Assembly: GCA_014529385.2 (NCBI GenBank)
Contig: CM043958.1
Coordinates: forward strand, 138,550,398-138,614,397
DNA from: Adiantum capillus-veneris
Taxonomy: Eukaryota; Streptophyta; Polypodiopsida; Polypodiales; Pteridaceae
DNA: 64,000 nt
Direction of reading: 5' to 3'
Shown: positions 32,357-43,200 of the stretch, one piece after another
Layout of the letters: each line of letters opens with the position of its first letter
Position numbering within the stretch: position 1 is the first letter of the stretch
The notes under the pieces: generated by a model
What the model was told of the DNA's origin: nothing
Databases searched by the model: none
Seen by the model: only the letters and a program-made list of their open reading frames with translations
Program-made: the position numbers and the translations under genes

Positions 32357-33084
32357 CTACCTTTTTTTGAGATTTCTCGAAAGCCTTCCTGACCAAGTCC
32401 CTCGTGAACTGGTCGGCTTAAAAGAAAAAATCTTATCTTTCGTGCTAAGGAAGGGTGGAACCTTCATAGCAAATTCAATAATCTCAAATGGCACCTTCCC
32501 CATCAAAGAGTTAATCGTGTTTCTGTAGGCATATTCAACCAAAGGTAAAAACCTTTCCCATCTAGTCTTCTGATCCAACGAAGAAGACTTCAACAAATCC
32601 AGTACCACTGAATTAGCAATCTCTGATTGCCCGTTAGTCTGCGGGTGGAACGATGACGAGAATTGCAACCGCATGCCTATGTTCTCCCAAATAGCCGTCC
32701 GAAACAAACTCGTGAACCTGGGGTTGCTGTTGGAGACAATCGTGTTAGGCATGCCATGTAATTTGAAGATCTGGGCAATAAACAATCGTGCCCACACTGA
32801 GTCTTCGGGAGATCGAAAATGAAATCCATTGTAATACTTTTCCAGAGGCGGGTGGGTATGGGTAAAGGCTGTAACAATCCCTTTGCTTTATGCGTGTCAA
32901 ACTTGATTTTCTGGCATACCAAGCAATTGCGCACAAACTCGTCCACATCCTTCTTGAGTCTCGGCCAAAAGAAGTATCTCTCTACCCCTGTCAAGGTGGT
33001 AACAATGCCGTGGTGACCCGTAGAAGGCGGACAGTGGCATTCGGTTAGAACCTTTTTCCTCAATGATTGTGTAACACACAACAT
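32357..33084 (-). pseudogene. G3 integrase
   Basis: An N-terminal zinc-binding part (TGHHGIVTTLTGVERYFFWPRLKKDV...NCLVCQK, HHCC) and MDFIFDLPKT (first catalytic Asp region) are read at 33084-32677. A gap in the core follows, then NTIVSNSNPRFTSLF...FHPQTNGQSEIAN at 32797-32357. The second catalytic Asp (normally SDRDP) is changed to Asn, and a frameshift separates the halves. Integrase would insert the cDNA; this copy cannot. Confidence 0.8.
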
Positions 33085-33099
33085 CGTTTTTTGCTATGC

Positions 33100-33990
33100 A
33101 GAATAGAATAGTCCGCTACTACCTCCCCATTTTGTATTCAACTGAATACATCTGCAAAATCTGTATCTGTGGCGTATTGACCGACCATATCCTCGAAGAT
33201 TCTATGATGTATCGCGGAAATAGCCAGAACCAATGGCTTCTGGGACAAAGTATGTGCCACCGGTTTCTTCTGTCCCTGCACATGGACAATCCGGAAGTAA
33301 AACTGTGACAAGATGTTTGCCCACCGCATCTGCTTTTCCGAGAGTTGCTTCTGTGACAAGAAGTAGCATAGACTCCAACCATCTGTGCAAACCGTAAAAT
33401 CGGCTCCGAGTAGGTAATGTCGCCACTGAGTAAGAGCATGGATAGCCGCCAAAAGCTCTTTCTCACATATCTGTCCTGTCAATTTCCGGCCTTGAAAACA
33501 ATCGGCTCTCATAGGCAATGACATTGGCCTTCTTGCAATAAGACCGTATCCAGACTACGACCACAAGTATCACAATATACTTTAAACGACTTCTGCAAAT
33601 CCTGCAAAATAAAAAAAACTGGTCCTGTAGTCAACTTCTGTTTCATTTCCTGAAAGGCAGTCACTTCTGTGGATCCCCCACGAGAAAAGGACTCCTTTCT
33701 ATGTCGACAATTGCAAAGGGGTAAACAACCTCTGCAAACTTTCTGATGAACCGTCGGTAGTAAGAACATAAGCCCAAGAAGCTTTCAATTTCATGGACAT
33801 TCTTCAATTCGGGCCAATCACGGATAGTCTCTATCTTGGCCGGGTCCATCTGCACTCTTGCTGCTGAGACAATGTGTCCCGAACATGTGTATCTCTGGGT
33901 TTGGCTCACACGATAAGGTGGCCGGTTCGGTTGTGTGATTCCAAGTATCAGATCAATGGTATGATCCTCAGGACGAGCTGGTGGCAACTC
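33100..33990 (-). pseudogene. G3 RT ends and RNase H (RT palm deleted)
   Basis: 33987-33661 reads TQPNRPPYRVSQTQ, the very start of gypsy RT, and passes at once to HIVSAARVQMDPAKIETIRDWP and FLGLCSYYRRFIRKFAE, the end of RT. The fingers/palm with the catalytic DD are missing. 33769-33138 carries RNase H (KVYCDTCGRSLDTVLLQEGQ, CEKELLAAIHALTQWRHYLLG, VCTDGWSLCYFLSQKQLSEKQMRWA). Confidence 0.75.
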
Positions 33991-34517
33991 GTCTTGCAGG
34001 CCCTTTGAAAAGCAATCGGCATGAGTGTGGATAAAAATCTTGGCGTTCTTAGTTCAGGTCAAAAACATATTCGACTTTCATTCATCGTTCAGTTCTCTCC
34101 CAAAAGAGAAAAAAAGTGAGTAAAGAAACTGAAGTTTATCAAGTATAATCTCTGAGGCCTTCTTTTGTCAAAGTCGCTTTCTCGGCTAGGTAGTCAACCA
34201 TGGCGTTGTTCTTGTGGTACCAAGGGATTTCGAGTAGGACGTCACAATCTGGCAAAGAAAATACGTAGAAATCCTCGTGCCTAGTCACCCCTGTCATTGC
34301 AAACGAAGTTTGGCAATGATCGGTGTAATGGCAACATCTCGTCCGGGTGTCACTCGAACTACCTCCGCCTGTGGCCTCAGCCTGTCGGACGTAATTCCAA
34401 ATCGAGCCGCCAATTCAAGTGAAAAGAAGTTGGCCTTGGCTCCTTCAAAAGTGCTTCCTGATCTTTCCCTTTGCCTTGAAAATGGCAAAGTTTGTACTTT
34501 CATTCATTTGATTCGGT
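33991..34517 (-). pseudogene. G3 protease remnant
   Basis: The frame at 34503-34294 has STFEGAKANFFSLELAARFGI, matching the gypsy retropepsin active-site region, but FEGA stands where FDSGA is expected, so the catalytic Asp is lost. PGRDVAITPIIAKLRL follows. The remainder to 33990 is stop-rich. Confidence 0.55.
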
Positions 34518-36110
34518 TCAGGCTCCACGCAATGTGGTACCAGTTTTACTTTTTTTTTTTAATCTGCCTTTTTTGCCACGTCCCTCAGTTGCTTTGGAGC
34601 TTTTTGGCCTTTCTTCATCCTGTTCATTCGGTGCCTTGTTAGGGCACTTCGCGGAGATATGTCCAGTTTCCCCGCATTCAAAACACTTCCCCTCTTTGAT
34701 ATAGCTGATCCTCTCTCGACGAGTGAGCTGGGGCCGTGCATCCTTTTCTTTCGTTTCTGGGGTGCTCTTCTTCTTTCTACTTTCATTTTCCGAAGTCTGT
34801 TCAGTTCTCTGCGTCATGATTTCATCTCTGGGGTAGGTCAAACTGCTAGTGTGAATGGCAAAACCCCGTTTTGAATGACTCATCAACTCCTGAATGGAAG
34901 CTGACTTTTGTTCTAAGCAATGATCTCGGATCTCTGTAGGAAGACCCAAGGTAAACTGCTCAATCTGTTCTTTGAACGAGATCTTCTTAAATGAAGAGGT
35001 GGGTAGAAAAGAGCTCCAAAATCTCTCGCAATAAGCGTCCACTGTATCCTTCTTGGTCATCCGAAGATGGCTCTAAGCAGTTCGTATGTTGCGTTCATAC
35101 TCTCGAGTCAACCAAGAAGAAATAAAAAGCCTTTTGAATTTCAGCCATTTAACTAGCGTTGTCTTGTTTAATAGAAGCGTGGACCACCAAGTTCGAGTAT
35201 TTCCCTTAAAGTAAGAGGCAACCCTCCGAATCTTGGAGTGCTCTGAGTAACGCCCTCCTGAGAAAGCTATGTCAAACTGTTGTATAAAAGACAAAGCTTT
35301 CGAAGCATATCTATAACCAGAAAACGTGTCAATTTTAATTGACTGTTCACCTTCCTTAAACTCTCGGACTTTCTTGCTTTTATCTTCTAGAAAGTCATAC
35401 TGGTTGGCTTTATAAAAATTCTTTTTCTTGCTGTAAAAGCTGTTGTCATGAGAGTCCAAACTATCTGAAAATGAGTCCTCTGTAGAACTGTCAACCACGG
35501 GGCGAGATTTAGGCTTCTTTGCCTTTTTCTTGCCCTTTTCAAAGCTTTGCTTTTTGCTTCGCTTTTTGCCTTTTCTGTCTTCGTCGCTCGAGTCAGAGGA
35601 GCTAGAAGAACTGTTAGAAGAAGAAGAAGAAGAAGAAGAAATCGAACACGCTTCTTTTGTTTTCTTGCTGACTCAAATGTAGATTGACGACCCAAATAAC
35701 TCGGGAAGTCAGCGCCATTCTTCTGCTTTTTGTCGTGCTTTTTAGCTTTGTTCTGCGCGTCAAAAAGCTGAGCAATTCGTGCATCAACCGCCTCTTCTAA
35801 TTCTTGCTCTGTGTACATCCTCGGAGTAGGAGGTTTCTTCAGGGCCAGTTTGAGGGGTGACTCTGTGGTCTGCCGCCACTGTGAGTGCACCTCGTCGAAG
35901 GAGGTCCGGCTCATAAATTTTGCAAATTTCGGGTCCTTCGCAAAATTTAACATCATCTTTGTTGCATCGCCAATCAATCGTCGACACTCCATCGCTTCGA
36001 TCTCCGCCTGACTAGGCCGAGGTAGGCCGTACTCCTCGTGTGAATCTTCGTTGTGATCTCTTCTCGCTTCTCCGGATGCAGAGGAAGTCGATTGATCTTT
36101 GTCTGAAGCC
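34518..36110 (-). pseudogene. G3 gag with CCHC zinc knuckle
   Basis: ATG at about 36110 (MASDKDQSTSS). An acidic N-terminal region is followed by a Lys-rich stretch and a Ser-rich run coded by a gaa microsatellite (about 35616-35641, where a frame change occurs). Capsid follows (IDTFSGYRYASKALSFIQQFDIAFSG, YFKGNTRTWWSTLL, KRLFISSWL), then after a stop at 35072 MTKKDTVDAYCERFWSSFLP and CFECGETGHISAKCP (CCHC, about 34655-34700). Two or three disruptions. Confidence 0.75.
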
Positions 36111-36162
36111 ATAAGTGCTGCATAAAAAGGATCGGATTTCCCGTAGAAGAGAAATCGGCCGT

Positions 36163-36174
36163 GCTCTGATACCA
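36163..36174 (-). other. Primer binding site, tRNA-iMet type (G3)
   Basis: The plus strand gctctgatacca is the exact complement of tggtatcagagc, two bases from the LTR end. Confidence 0.85.
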
Positions 36175-36176
36175 TC

Positions 36177-37204
36177 GTAACAGACTTGGACACTCCTAGT
36201 AGAGAATCTACCGCGACACCACAATAAATCACTTCAAAACAGTTCACAGTTCACAATCGATTCGACACTGGCCCGACGGAGTTCCGTGCCTATAGATATT
36301 GGCCCCAAAGATTGGCGCCCCTTTCGGTATTTCTTTTTGTATTAATCTGCAACTCAAAGTACAAGCGAGTAGTCGGGACTCACTCTCAGACTCTGCGTCC
36401 AGATGCTCTGAGAAGTGAGAGCCCAAACTACTAATCTATAGATTTACAAGGGATGCTAAGAGCAGAGCCCCAAAAGGTGAAAATCAAAAGCCTTGCCAAA
36501 AATAAAGCAAAAGCTTTCTGTCTCTCACAAGCTCTCTTGAGCCTAAATAAAGCAAAAACGAAAGAGCTCTCTCTCTCTCTCTCTCTCCCCCCCCCGCAAT
36601 TTGCGTAGCCAAATAAAGCAGGGCTGTTTTGCGTAGCTAAAAAGCTGGCCAAAGATTTCCACGCAAACTGCTTTTCTTCCGTACACTGTTGCCACGTTAG
36701 CAACCCGCGTTCTCAGCCGCATTTTGCGTCGCAATGTGCGGGCCTGTCCGTACGCTAGGCAGCCACGTCACCATTTCTGCTAGTATTTCCACGTCAAAGG
36801 GAAGGTGTGTGTGTGTGTGTACTGGGCAGCCACCATAGCAGCTAAAAAACACGTTTTTTAAATAGAGTACAGAACGGGACGTTTTAAAACGTTCAGTACG
36901 TTGCTTTGTTAAAAAACGTGGGCAGTTTAGAGACTTTGATAAAAGTTGACTTGCCTTACAGTTTAGGGTCTATAGATGTCAACTTTTCATTTAATTATGT
37001 GCAACATTTGCCTTCAATAAATTATATACCTTTGTGTGGACCCATGTAATATAATACTTGTAAAAATATTTATATTTGAAAAAAACCGACGTATTTTATT
37101 TTGAACCTCAAAAAATACGTCTAGTACGCGTTTTAAACGCGCCGTATAAAACGTCCCGTCCCATACCTTAGCTGCTATGGCAGCCACGTCACCAGTTTGT
37201 GACG
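36177..37204 (-). repeat. G3 5' LTR, carrying a MITE
   Basis: It matches the G2 LTR throughout (AATACAAAAAGAAATACC, GGAGTGTCCAAGTCTGTTAC). A (CT)n run at 36566-36587 followed by ten C, and a (GT)n run near 36806, are inside. Removing the MITE (36834-37179 plus one target copy) leaves about 674 bp, near the G2 LTR size of 610 bp. Confidence 0.8.
36834..37179. mobile_element. hAT-like MITE, copy 1 (346 bp)
   Basis: The ends are catagcagctaa and ttagctgctatg, perfect 12-bp terminal inverted repeats. Both sides carry gcagccac (36826-36833 and 37180-37187), an 8-bp target duplication as made by hAT transposases. Subterminal repeats include acgggacgttttaaaacg and aaaacgtcccgtccc. It has no coding capacity, and the centre is AT-rich. 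Confidence 0.85.
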
Positions 37205-37208
37205 GAGT

Positions 37209-37892
37209 TCTCCTCCAAATCAGCCCCCTTATCGAGTTAGTCTAATGCAGCAAGAGGAAATCCTCAAGCAGGTCAATGAACTTTTGGAGAAGGGTCTAAT
37301 AAGGCCTAGCACTTCTCCATATTGTTCACCTGTCTTGTTAGTACAGAAAAAGGATTGCACATTCCGTATGTGCATAGATTATAGATCTTTAAACAAGATC
37401 ACAATCAAGAATCGATTCCCAATCCCTGGGATTGATGACATTTTTGATAAGCTACAAGGAGCCAGTGTCTTTCGTCGTAAAGACTTTTTTTCTCGAGAAA
37501 AAGATCTTTAGTCGTAAAGACTTGAAGAGCAGGTATCATCAAATCCGCATAGCTCCTCAGGGTGTGCATAAGACTTGATTTAGAACAACCTTCGTGTTGT
37601 ATGAATTCTTAGTATGGCTTTTGGACTCACTAATGCACCAACCACATTCAATAGAATGATGGATAGAATCTTGCATTCATATAGAAGATTTACAGAAGTC
37701 TTCTTTGATGACGTCTTAATCTTCTCAGAGACGGAAGAAGAACACTACAACTTGGGCCATATAGTATCTCACAACAAAGTGGGAATGGACCCTGATAAGA
37801 TTCAAGCAGTTGTAGAATGGCCTAGACCAACTACAGTACATGATGTACGAAGTTTTCTCGGCCTCTGTTCCTATTATCGGCGTTTTATTTGA
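37209..37892 (+). pseudogene. G4 reverse transcriptase
   Basis: [19 protein letters not shown] opens RT, then [36 protein letters not shown], an interruption with a small duplication of the cgtaaagac segment (37474-37530), MAFGLTNAPTTFNRMMDR, FFDDVLIFS (catalytic DD, about 37704) and MDPDKIQAVVEWPRPTTVHDVRSFLGLCSYYRRFI. About 25 residues between EEEH and the GHIVS segment are missing. Inactive. Confidence 0.8.
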
Positions 37893-38598
37893 GCCTTTGC
37901 CGCCATTGCGGGTCCTCTCCATGATCTGACAAATGAGTGGATTCCCTTCTATTGGGGACCTGGACAAAAACAAGCTTTCGAAAAGCTTAAGTATCTACTC
38001 AATCACGGACCTGTTCTCACCTTCCATGATCTTCGCAAACCTTTCGAGGTGTACCGTGATGCATCTGGAGATTGTGTAGGAGCAGTTTTGAACCAAGAGG
38101 GTCACGCCATAGCCTACGAAAGTCGACGCCTTAAAGATGCCGAATTACATGCTTCCATTTATGAGAAAGAGCTGATGGTAATAATTCATGCTCTTTCCAT
38201 ATGGAAACATTATTTGTCAGGAGCTGATTTTATAATGAAGATAGATCATGAGAGTCTTCGCTACTTTCTCACACACAGAAAATCATAAAATCAAATGAGA
38301 TGGGCCAATTTTCTTTCAATGTTCCATTTTTAGATTTTACACACTTCTCGAACAAAGGATGCGGTTGCAGATGCTCTCTCCAAGCGTCCAAAGATCAATG
38401 CAATGACATCTATTTATCATGAGGAACTAGAATCTCTCAGTGAGATGTATCCTCAAGATCCAGAATTCGCAACAATGTGGCCAGATCTTCAAGCTGGTTA
38501 TTCAAGGCCATCTTATTCCACCAGGGATAATACACTATATCATCAACAATCAATATGTATAGCTCAACCCTTAAGACAAAAGGTGATGGATGGAGCAC
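37893..38598 (+). pseudogene. G4 RNase H and start of integrase
   Basis: FEVYRDASGDCVGAVLNQEGH, AIAYESRRL, YEKELMVIIHALSIWKHYLSG and KIDHESLRYFLT are the RNase H blocks with the expected Asp and Glu positions. TKDAVADALSKRP, a spacer and PLRQKVMDGAHN follow, the last being the start of the integrase zinc domain, which resumes at 44465. In-frame stops at 37891, 38286 and 38332. Confidence 0.8.
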
Positions 38599-38603
38599 AT
38601 AAT

Positions 38604-39849
38604 TGTTAGGTGCAACGGAATGAATGTTGTATTTTCTCAAGATTAGTGATCTTTATTGCTCAAGGTTCCTTTTAGTTCTTAGGGAAGGAGAGAGCCTTCC
38701 GTCTTATGGAGAGTGCTATGATCACGAACAAAAGTGAGTGGATTGTGCGTGCAGTGAATGAGATTGAGAGAAGGAGAGAGAAGAGATACGACACCCAAGA
38801 GGTTGTAAAACCCTCCTCCGAAGGCCCCACTCTCGTCGGCGAGAGTGGTCTACTTTGATTGCACAAAGGTGTACAATGCGAATGCAATGGACTGATGCAA
38901 TGGGACTATGCTGATGACGACGACGGTGATGACGACGACGACTCGATGGCTGAAATCTGTAGGCTTCTAATCACTGAATTTGGGGACTGTTTCGGTGGCT
39001 GAAAATGACTGTTTTGGCTGCGTTTTCTTGGGCTAAACTTGGGGGATCATCTGCAACTGAATGGGGCTGATTTGCTACTGTTCTAACTGCTGAAAACCTG
39101 CGTTTGTCAATGGCTGAATTCTGCGTTTTTGTCAAGGTTGGAAACGCTGGAATAAAGCTGCAAAAACGCTGATGCCAAGGGGTGCTTTTGCTATAGGCTA
39201 GGTGAATCTGCAACCGCTAGGTGACTTGGGGCTTGATGACGATCAAGCATGGGCTGAAACTGCTGAGAAAACTGAGGTCTTGCTGGCGTTTTTGGATGAA
39301 AAACGCTGGCTGAAAGTAGGGCCTTTCTGCAAATGAAAACGCTAATGCTGATGGTCCTTGCGCGGCATCAATCTGCTAGAGAAGAAACGCCAGAGATGGT
39401 GGTTGCTGCTGGGAACAGAAACGCTAGGGGTCTGTGGGGGGTACTGCTGAGAAGTTGCCCGCTGAGCGGGAAGCTCCTGCTGCCTCTTCTGCCAGAAAGT
39501 TTGAACTTTGGTTTGCTTATATATTAACTTAGCAAAATTGCCCTACCTACTTTTGTAGGAAAGTCACTTAAAAATAATAAGTGAAAATCCCAATAAATAG
39601 AAAAATAGTCTAAATGCACTGGAAAATTCCCCTAACTGATGCTAATGGATTCTGATGGGAATTCCGATGATCATGCTGTGTGCAACTGGAGGATATGCAT
39701 CTAAGCTAAGTGACTGGGCATGCACGGTCTACGAATAGACTCACAAAAGTGCCAGATCACTGCTAATCTAGACTTGACTTGACTTGACTGAACCGTGCTG
39801 TGGTGTAGCTTGTCCACGGACACATAGGGTTGGGATGTGTCACGTGACA
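38604..39849 (-). repeat. Copy C 3' LTR
   Basis: From tgttaggtgcaacgg to gtgtcacgtgaca on the plus strand. It holds GACGACGA stretches, the repeated AACGCT motif and, on the minus strand, TATATAAGC near 39515. Next to it, aaaaggagggga on the minus strand (39850-39863) is the polypurine tract. Confidence 0.9.
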
Positions 39850-39860
39850 TCCCCTCCTTT

Positions 39861-40262
39861 TCAAAGTGAGATACTGGTACCGAATTGTATGGCGTCGAGG
39901 GAGATCGCCAACAGCATCCGGAATCCTTGAAGGGACTCTTCGCCGGCCCACTCTGATGTGTGGGTCATGCGGTACTTGAACTTCATAAAGGTCTGCAACG
40001 CTTGCTTCTTTGGGCCACACCGAAAGCGACACAAAGTCTTCTGAATCTCCTTTCTTGCTTCAACTTCGTCTAGAGTCCTCCTTCTTCCGTCTTCAAGAAT
40101 CTCCATGGCTGAAAATTCCTGAAACAATCTCCAACACAAAACCATGAACATACCTATTCCATGTAAAGTGAAGGAAAACAATCTTGTCTTCTCTGAAGAC
40201 TGTGGATGCAATGTAGATGAACATCGAGACGGAGTGACAACCCATTCATCAAACACATGCAA
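39861..40262 (-). CDS. Copy C 3'-terminal ORF, conserved, unknown function
   Basis: 133 codons that overlap the end of the protease/linker frame by about 109 bp in a different frame. The second half (EILEDGRRRTLDEVEARKE, LCRFRCGPKKQALQTFMKF, HTSEWAGEE, FRMLLAISLDAIQFGTS) is conserved in copy A at 7600-7845. It is basic, probably helical, with no signal peptide or membrane segment. It could be reached by frameshifting, by a spliced RNA or only as a remnant of one longer frame. I do not recognise it. Confidence 0.5.
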   Translation of the reverse strand: MHVFDEWVVTPSRCSSTLHPQSSEKTRLFSFTLHGIGMFMVLCWRLFQEFSAMEILEDGRRRTLDEVEARKEIQKTLCRFRCGPKKQALQTFMKFKYRMTHTSEWAGEESLQGFRMLLAISLDAIQFGTSISL

Positions 40263-41422
40263 ACAATGCGTTCTGTTTGATCAAAATCAATCAACTGTGG
40301 CAAATCACAATGGAAATGCCCATGCTTGGTACTCATCCTATCATGTACTCGTTCGAAAACTGTGTCATGCCAAGGAAGATACATGGAATGCGACTTCCTT
40401 ACATACAAACTTTTCAACTTTTCACGAACAATCCGCATACATTCGTGCTCATCCATGAGAGAAACGTGCTCAACATACAATATGTCATGCCTAGAACAAG
40501 GGATCACATAACGATGTTGACTAAAATACAGGAAACCGTCACGAATGAAACACTCTAACAATGCGTGCGTATCAATCATGCGAACACACAATACTTCCTG
40601 TGAGGGTTCTTTGGACCAAGGCTCGAGAGCCAAGATCGCTTCTTCGGAATCTATCGAATCGTCTTGTGGGGGATCTGTGGACCTCGACTCGAAAGCCAAG
40701 ATCGATTCTTGGTGATTGATTGAATCTACAACGAGGTTAGCTTTGCTAGAAAAAGCATTAACTAACACCTCATCGTGGTGAACAATCACATCTTCTTCAT
40801 GCAAGTCATCATGCTGGTCTTTGTTATCCAAATCATCATGCAAATCATTATCCTTCAAATCATCATGCTTCACACAATCATGCAAATCCTGTGTGTCATG
40901 CTGTGGAGAAAGAGAGACTGAGAGAATCTCCTTATCCCGAATCCTTTCAACCTTGTCCTGCATAGTAGCAATGAGAGATGGAGAAGGAGCAATGTCCTCT
41001 CCATGAAAGACAATAGGAGAATCACTTTCGACATTGATAGTTACAGTGTTAGCCTTAAATTTCATGAGAGCGTCATTATCACGAAACCATCGAATGCCTA
41101 AAATCATATCACATCCTGAGAGAGGAGAAACAACAAATCTTCTAGTGAAGGCAGTCTGTCGAATTGCAAACAACACATCAAGGCATTCCTCAGTGATGAG
41201 AGCGTCCATACCAGGACGAAAGCCAGAGACCTCGATAGGAGATCTCGGACTAACTTCGAGGCGGGCTCTCTCAACAAGAGAGGAATTGATCACATCATGC
41301 ATACTACCTGGGTCAAACAATATGACAAAACGGTGCCCCGACGTACGACCATAACATTTAATGAGAGAATCATCAATGGGAGGGTCCTGAGAAACTGTGG
41401 GCACAATCGTGTTATCATTCAT
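40154..41422 (-). CDS. Copy C protease-like domain, His/Asp linker and unknown domain
   Basis: 422 codons. Residues about 15-120 form a gypsy-type retropepsin: HRFVILFDPGSMHDVINS at the active site (DPG where D-T/S-G is normal) and VVSPLSGCDMILGIRWF at the C-terminal part. Residues about 165-235 are acidic with HDDLKDND, HDDLDNKDQHDDLHEED repeats. Two paired motifs, ESILAFESRS and EAILALEPWS, follow. Then comes a conserved block of about 80 residues (EVLCVRMIDTHALLECFIRDGF, YVIPCSRHDILYVEHVSLM) of unknown role and a tail with GHFHCDLPQLIDF. The start may instead be read through from gag. Confidence 0.65.
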   Translation of the reverse strand: MNDNTIVPTVSQDPPIDDSLIKCYGRTSGHRFVILFDPGSMHDVINSSLVERARLEVSPRSPIEVSGFRPGMDALITEECLDVLFAIRQTAFTRRFVVSPLSGCDMILGIRWFRDNDALMKFKANTVTINVESDSPIVFHGEDIAPSPSLIATMQDKVERIRDKEILSVSLSPQHDTQDLHDCVKHDDLKDNDLHDDLDNKDQHDDLHEEDVIVHHDEVLVNAFSSKANLVVDSINHQESILAFESRSTDPPQDDSIDSEEAILALEPWSKEPSQEVLCVRMIDTHALLECFIRDGFLYFSQHRYVIPCSRHDILYVEHVSLMDEHECMRIVREKLKSLYVRKSHSMYLPWHDTVFERVHDRMSTKHGHFHCDLPQLIDFDQTERIVCMCLMNGLSLRLDVHLHCIHSLQRRQDCFPSLYME

Positions 41423-41493
41423 TGCATTGACAGATGTAGCGGGTGCTGTGGGTTCTTTAGATTCATTCGATTCAAGCTTAGGACATGTTCGTT

Positions 41494-42718
41494 TTATGTG
41501 ACCCTTAATGTGACAATGAAAACAACGACCTCCTTAGAATAAGTGCTTTGTTCTTCCGACGTGATGTATCCTCCTACAATTCCTTGTGCTACCTTTTCAT
41601 CTGGAGTAAGCTTAGGTTTAGCGGTTGTGTTAGCCTTACCCTTAGATTCATTGGAAGAATTCTTTGTTGAGATACTGTTGGAAGATTGGTTAGAAGAGTT
41701 ATCATTTTTACCATTCTTACTGTTCTTACCGTTCTGAGGAGCCTGCGAGGTACTTGTGGAAGTCTTGTTCTCCTTAGGCTTGCCCTTGTTGTGCTTCATC
41801 TCCTACGCGAGAGCAATCGCTACTGCCTTGTTGAGATCGATTGGATCGAATACCTCGACATCGTACTTGATATACTCGTCCAATCCAAAGAGAAAAGCCT
41901 CTTTGCACTCATCATCCGACATGCGTAATTGGGTACCTAGCTGCAAAACACGATTAGAAAAAGACATAACCGGCATACCATTTTGCTTGAGAGCGTGCCA
42001 ATCGTCCTTCAATCGTGCGAGGTACTGAGGTGGCATAAACCGCGCCTTGAGCTTGTCTTGGAAATCAGCCCAACTAAAAGAGAGGGGCGTGAAATCGTCG
42101 GGCTGCCTCTAGGTGCGCGGCTAGCTGTGCCTCTTGCCAAGCGTGGTACCAATTAATGGCATCACCGGCAAGGTACATAGCTGCCGTCAAAACTTTGCTA
42201 TTGCTTGTCTTCTTAGTTGTCACAAAATAAGCATTAAATTGATGCAACCAAGAATGAATAACAGTAGCATCCATCTTACCGTCATACTTATTGAAAATCA
42301 ACTTTTCTGTAACTGGGTGGTTGGAATCCGCGTCGTGGCTTGCGCCACTTGACGAACTCCCACGATCTTTGGGTGGTTCGGTCTTCAAGGCGAGAACTTG
42401 GGCAAGCAACTCTTGAGTGCGTAGCTCTCGTCGAGCTTCACGCTCGGCCTCCAATACTGCGTTTCTTGTTGCCACTTCTTCCTTCCTTAGTTCTTTTCTT
42501 TATTTTCTTGCGTCGCGCTCGCGTTCTAAAGCAAGGCGCTTGTCTTCTTGTCTATCCATCATAGCCATCATCTGCTTCATCATTGCCTCCATAGGGTCTG
42601 GCGTAAATGGCGAAGGGGGAGGGTTGGAAAAACCTCCCGGTGGGGAGAATCCTTCTTCGCCTCTCTCATGCTCATCACCTGAATGCAAAGTATCCATGCC
42701 GCTTCGGGTGACGACCAT
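41494..42718 (-). pseudogene. Copy C gag
   Basis: It starts MVVTRSGMDT at 42718. A Met-rich helix (MEAMMKQMMAMMDRQEDK) and a short Glu/Arg coiled coil follow, shorter than in copy B. The capsid domain is FNKYDGKMDATVIHSWLHQFNAYF, AGDAINWYHAWQE, MPPQYLARLKDDW, MSFSNRVLQLGTQL and DLNKAVAIALA. A stop lies before EMKHNKGKPKEN, then a Ser/Asn-rich linker and a degraded zinc knuckle (…CHFHIKGHIKRTCPKL in other frames). Frame breaks occur at about 42500, 42090, 41803 and 41500. Confidence 0.75.
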
Positions 42719-43200
42719 GCACTATGGTCTTGGGGTCTTAAGCTCGCGAGGAACTTGGTTCTTGAGGGTCTTGAGGTTCTTGAGGTCCTTGATTCGTGAG
42801 AATCTTGGGTTCTTGAGGTTCTTGAGTCTTGAGGGTCTTGGGTTCTTGAGGCTTTCTTTTGCTTGCAAATCGCGTTGGAGAAGGATCTTCTCTTCACCCG
42901 AGTTCTACCCTTTTCTGCGGGCGCACCCCTTGGAGGCCTTGCGCTCACACCAAGGTTGCTTTTTCCCACCTCACGTCGATTGGCCGGCCGCTAAGTGCAC
43001 GGTCCGCTCTCAATGAGTGAAAAGAGACACAAGGGGAGGCTGGACAAGCCCTTTTTTCTTGGGATTCTTGTCACTCTTCAACAAAACACGATTAGGAATC
43101 GCCACGCCCAAGTAAACTTGGGTTCGTGCGATCGCAACAAGCAAAAAAAATTCTTGTGGTTCTTGTGGTTCTTTCCTTGAGTAATGCAGAACACTCCCAA

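Larger units (their letters stand above)
31978..37204 (-). mobile_element. Ty3/gypsy chromovirus G3 (minus), with 5' LTR, no 3' LTR
   Basis: Right to left: LTR 37204-36177, primer site, gag, CCHC, protease remnant, start of RT joined by deletion to RT end, RNase H, integrase, chromodomain. The 3' LTR is missing because another element's LTR (31310-31955, opposite orientation) abuts the chromodomain. The right LTR edge lies in gypsy G4, so G3 probably inserted into G4. It carries many inactivating changes. Confidence 0.8.
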
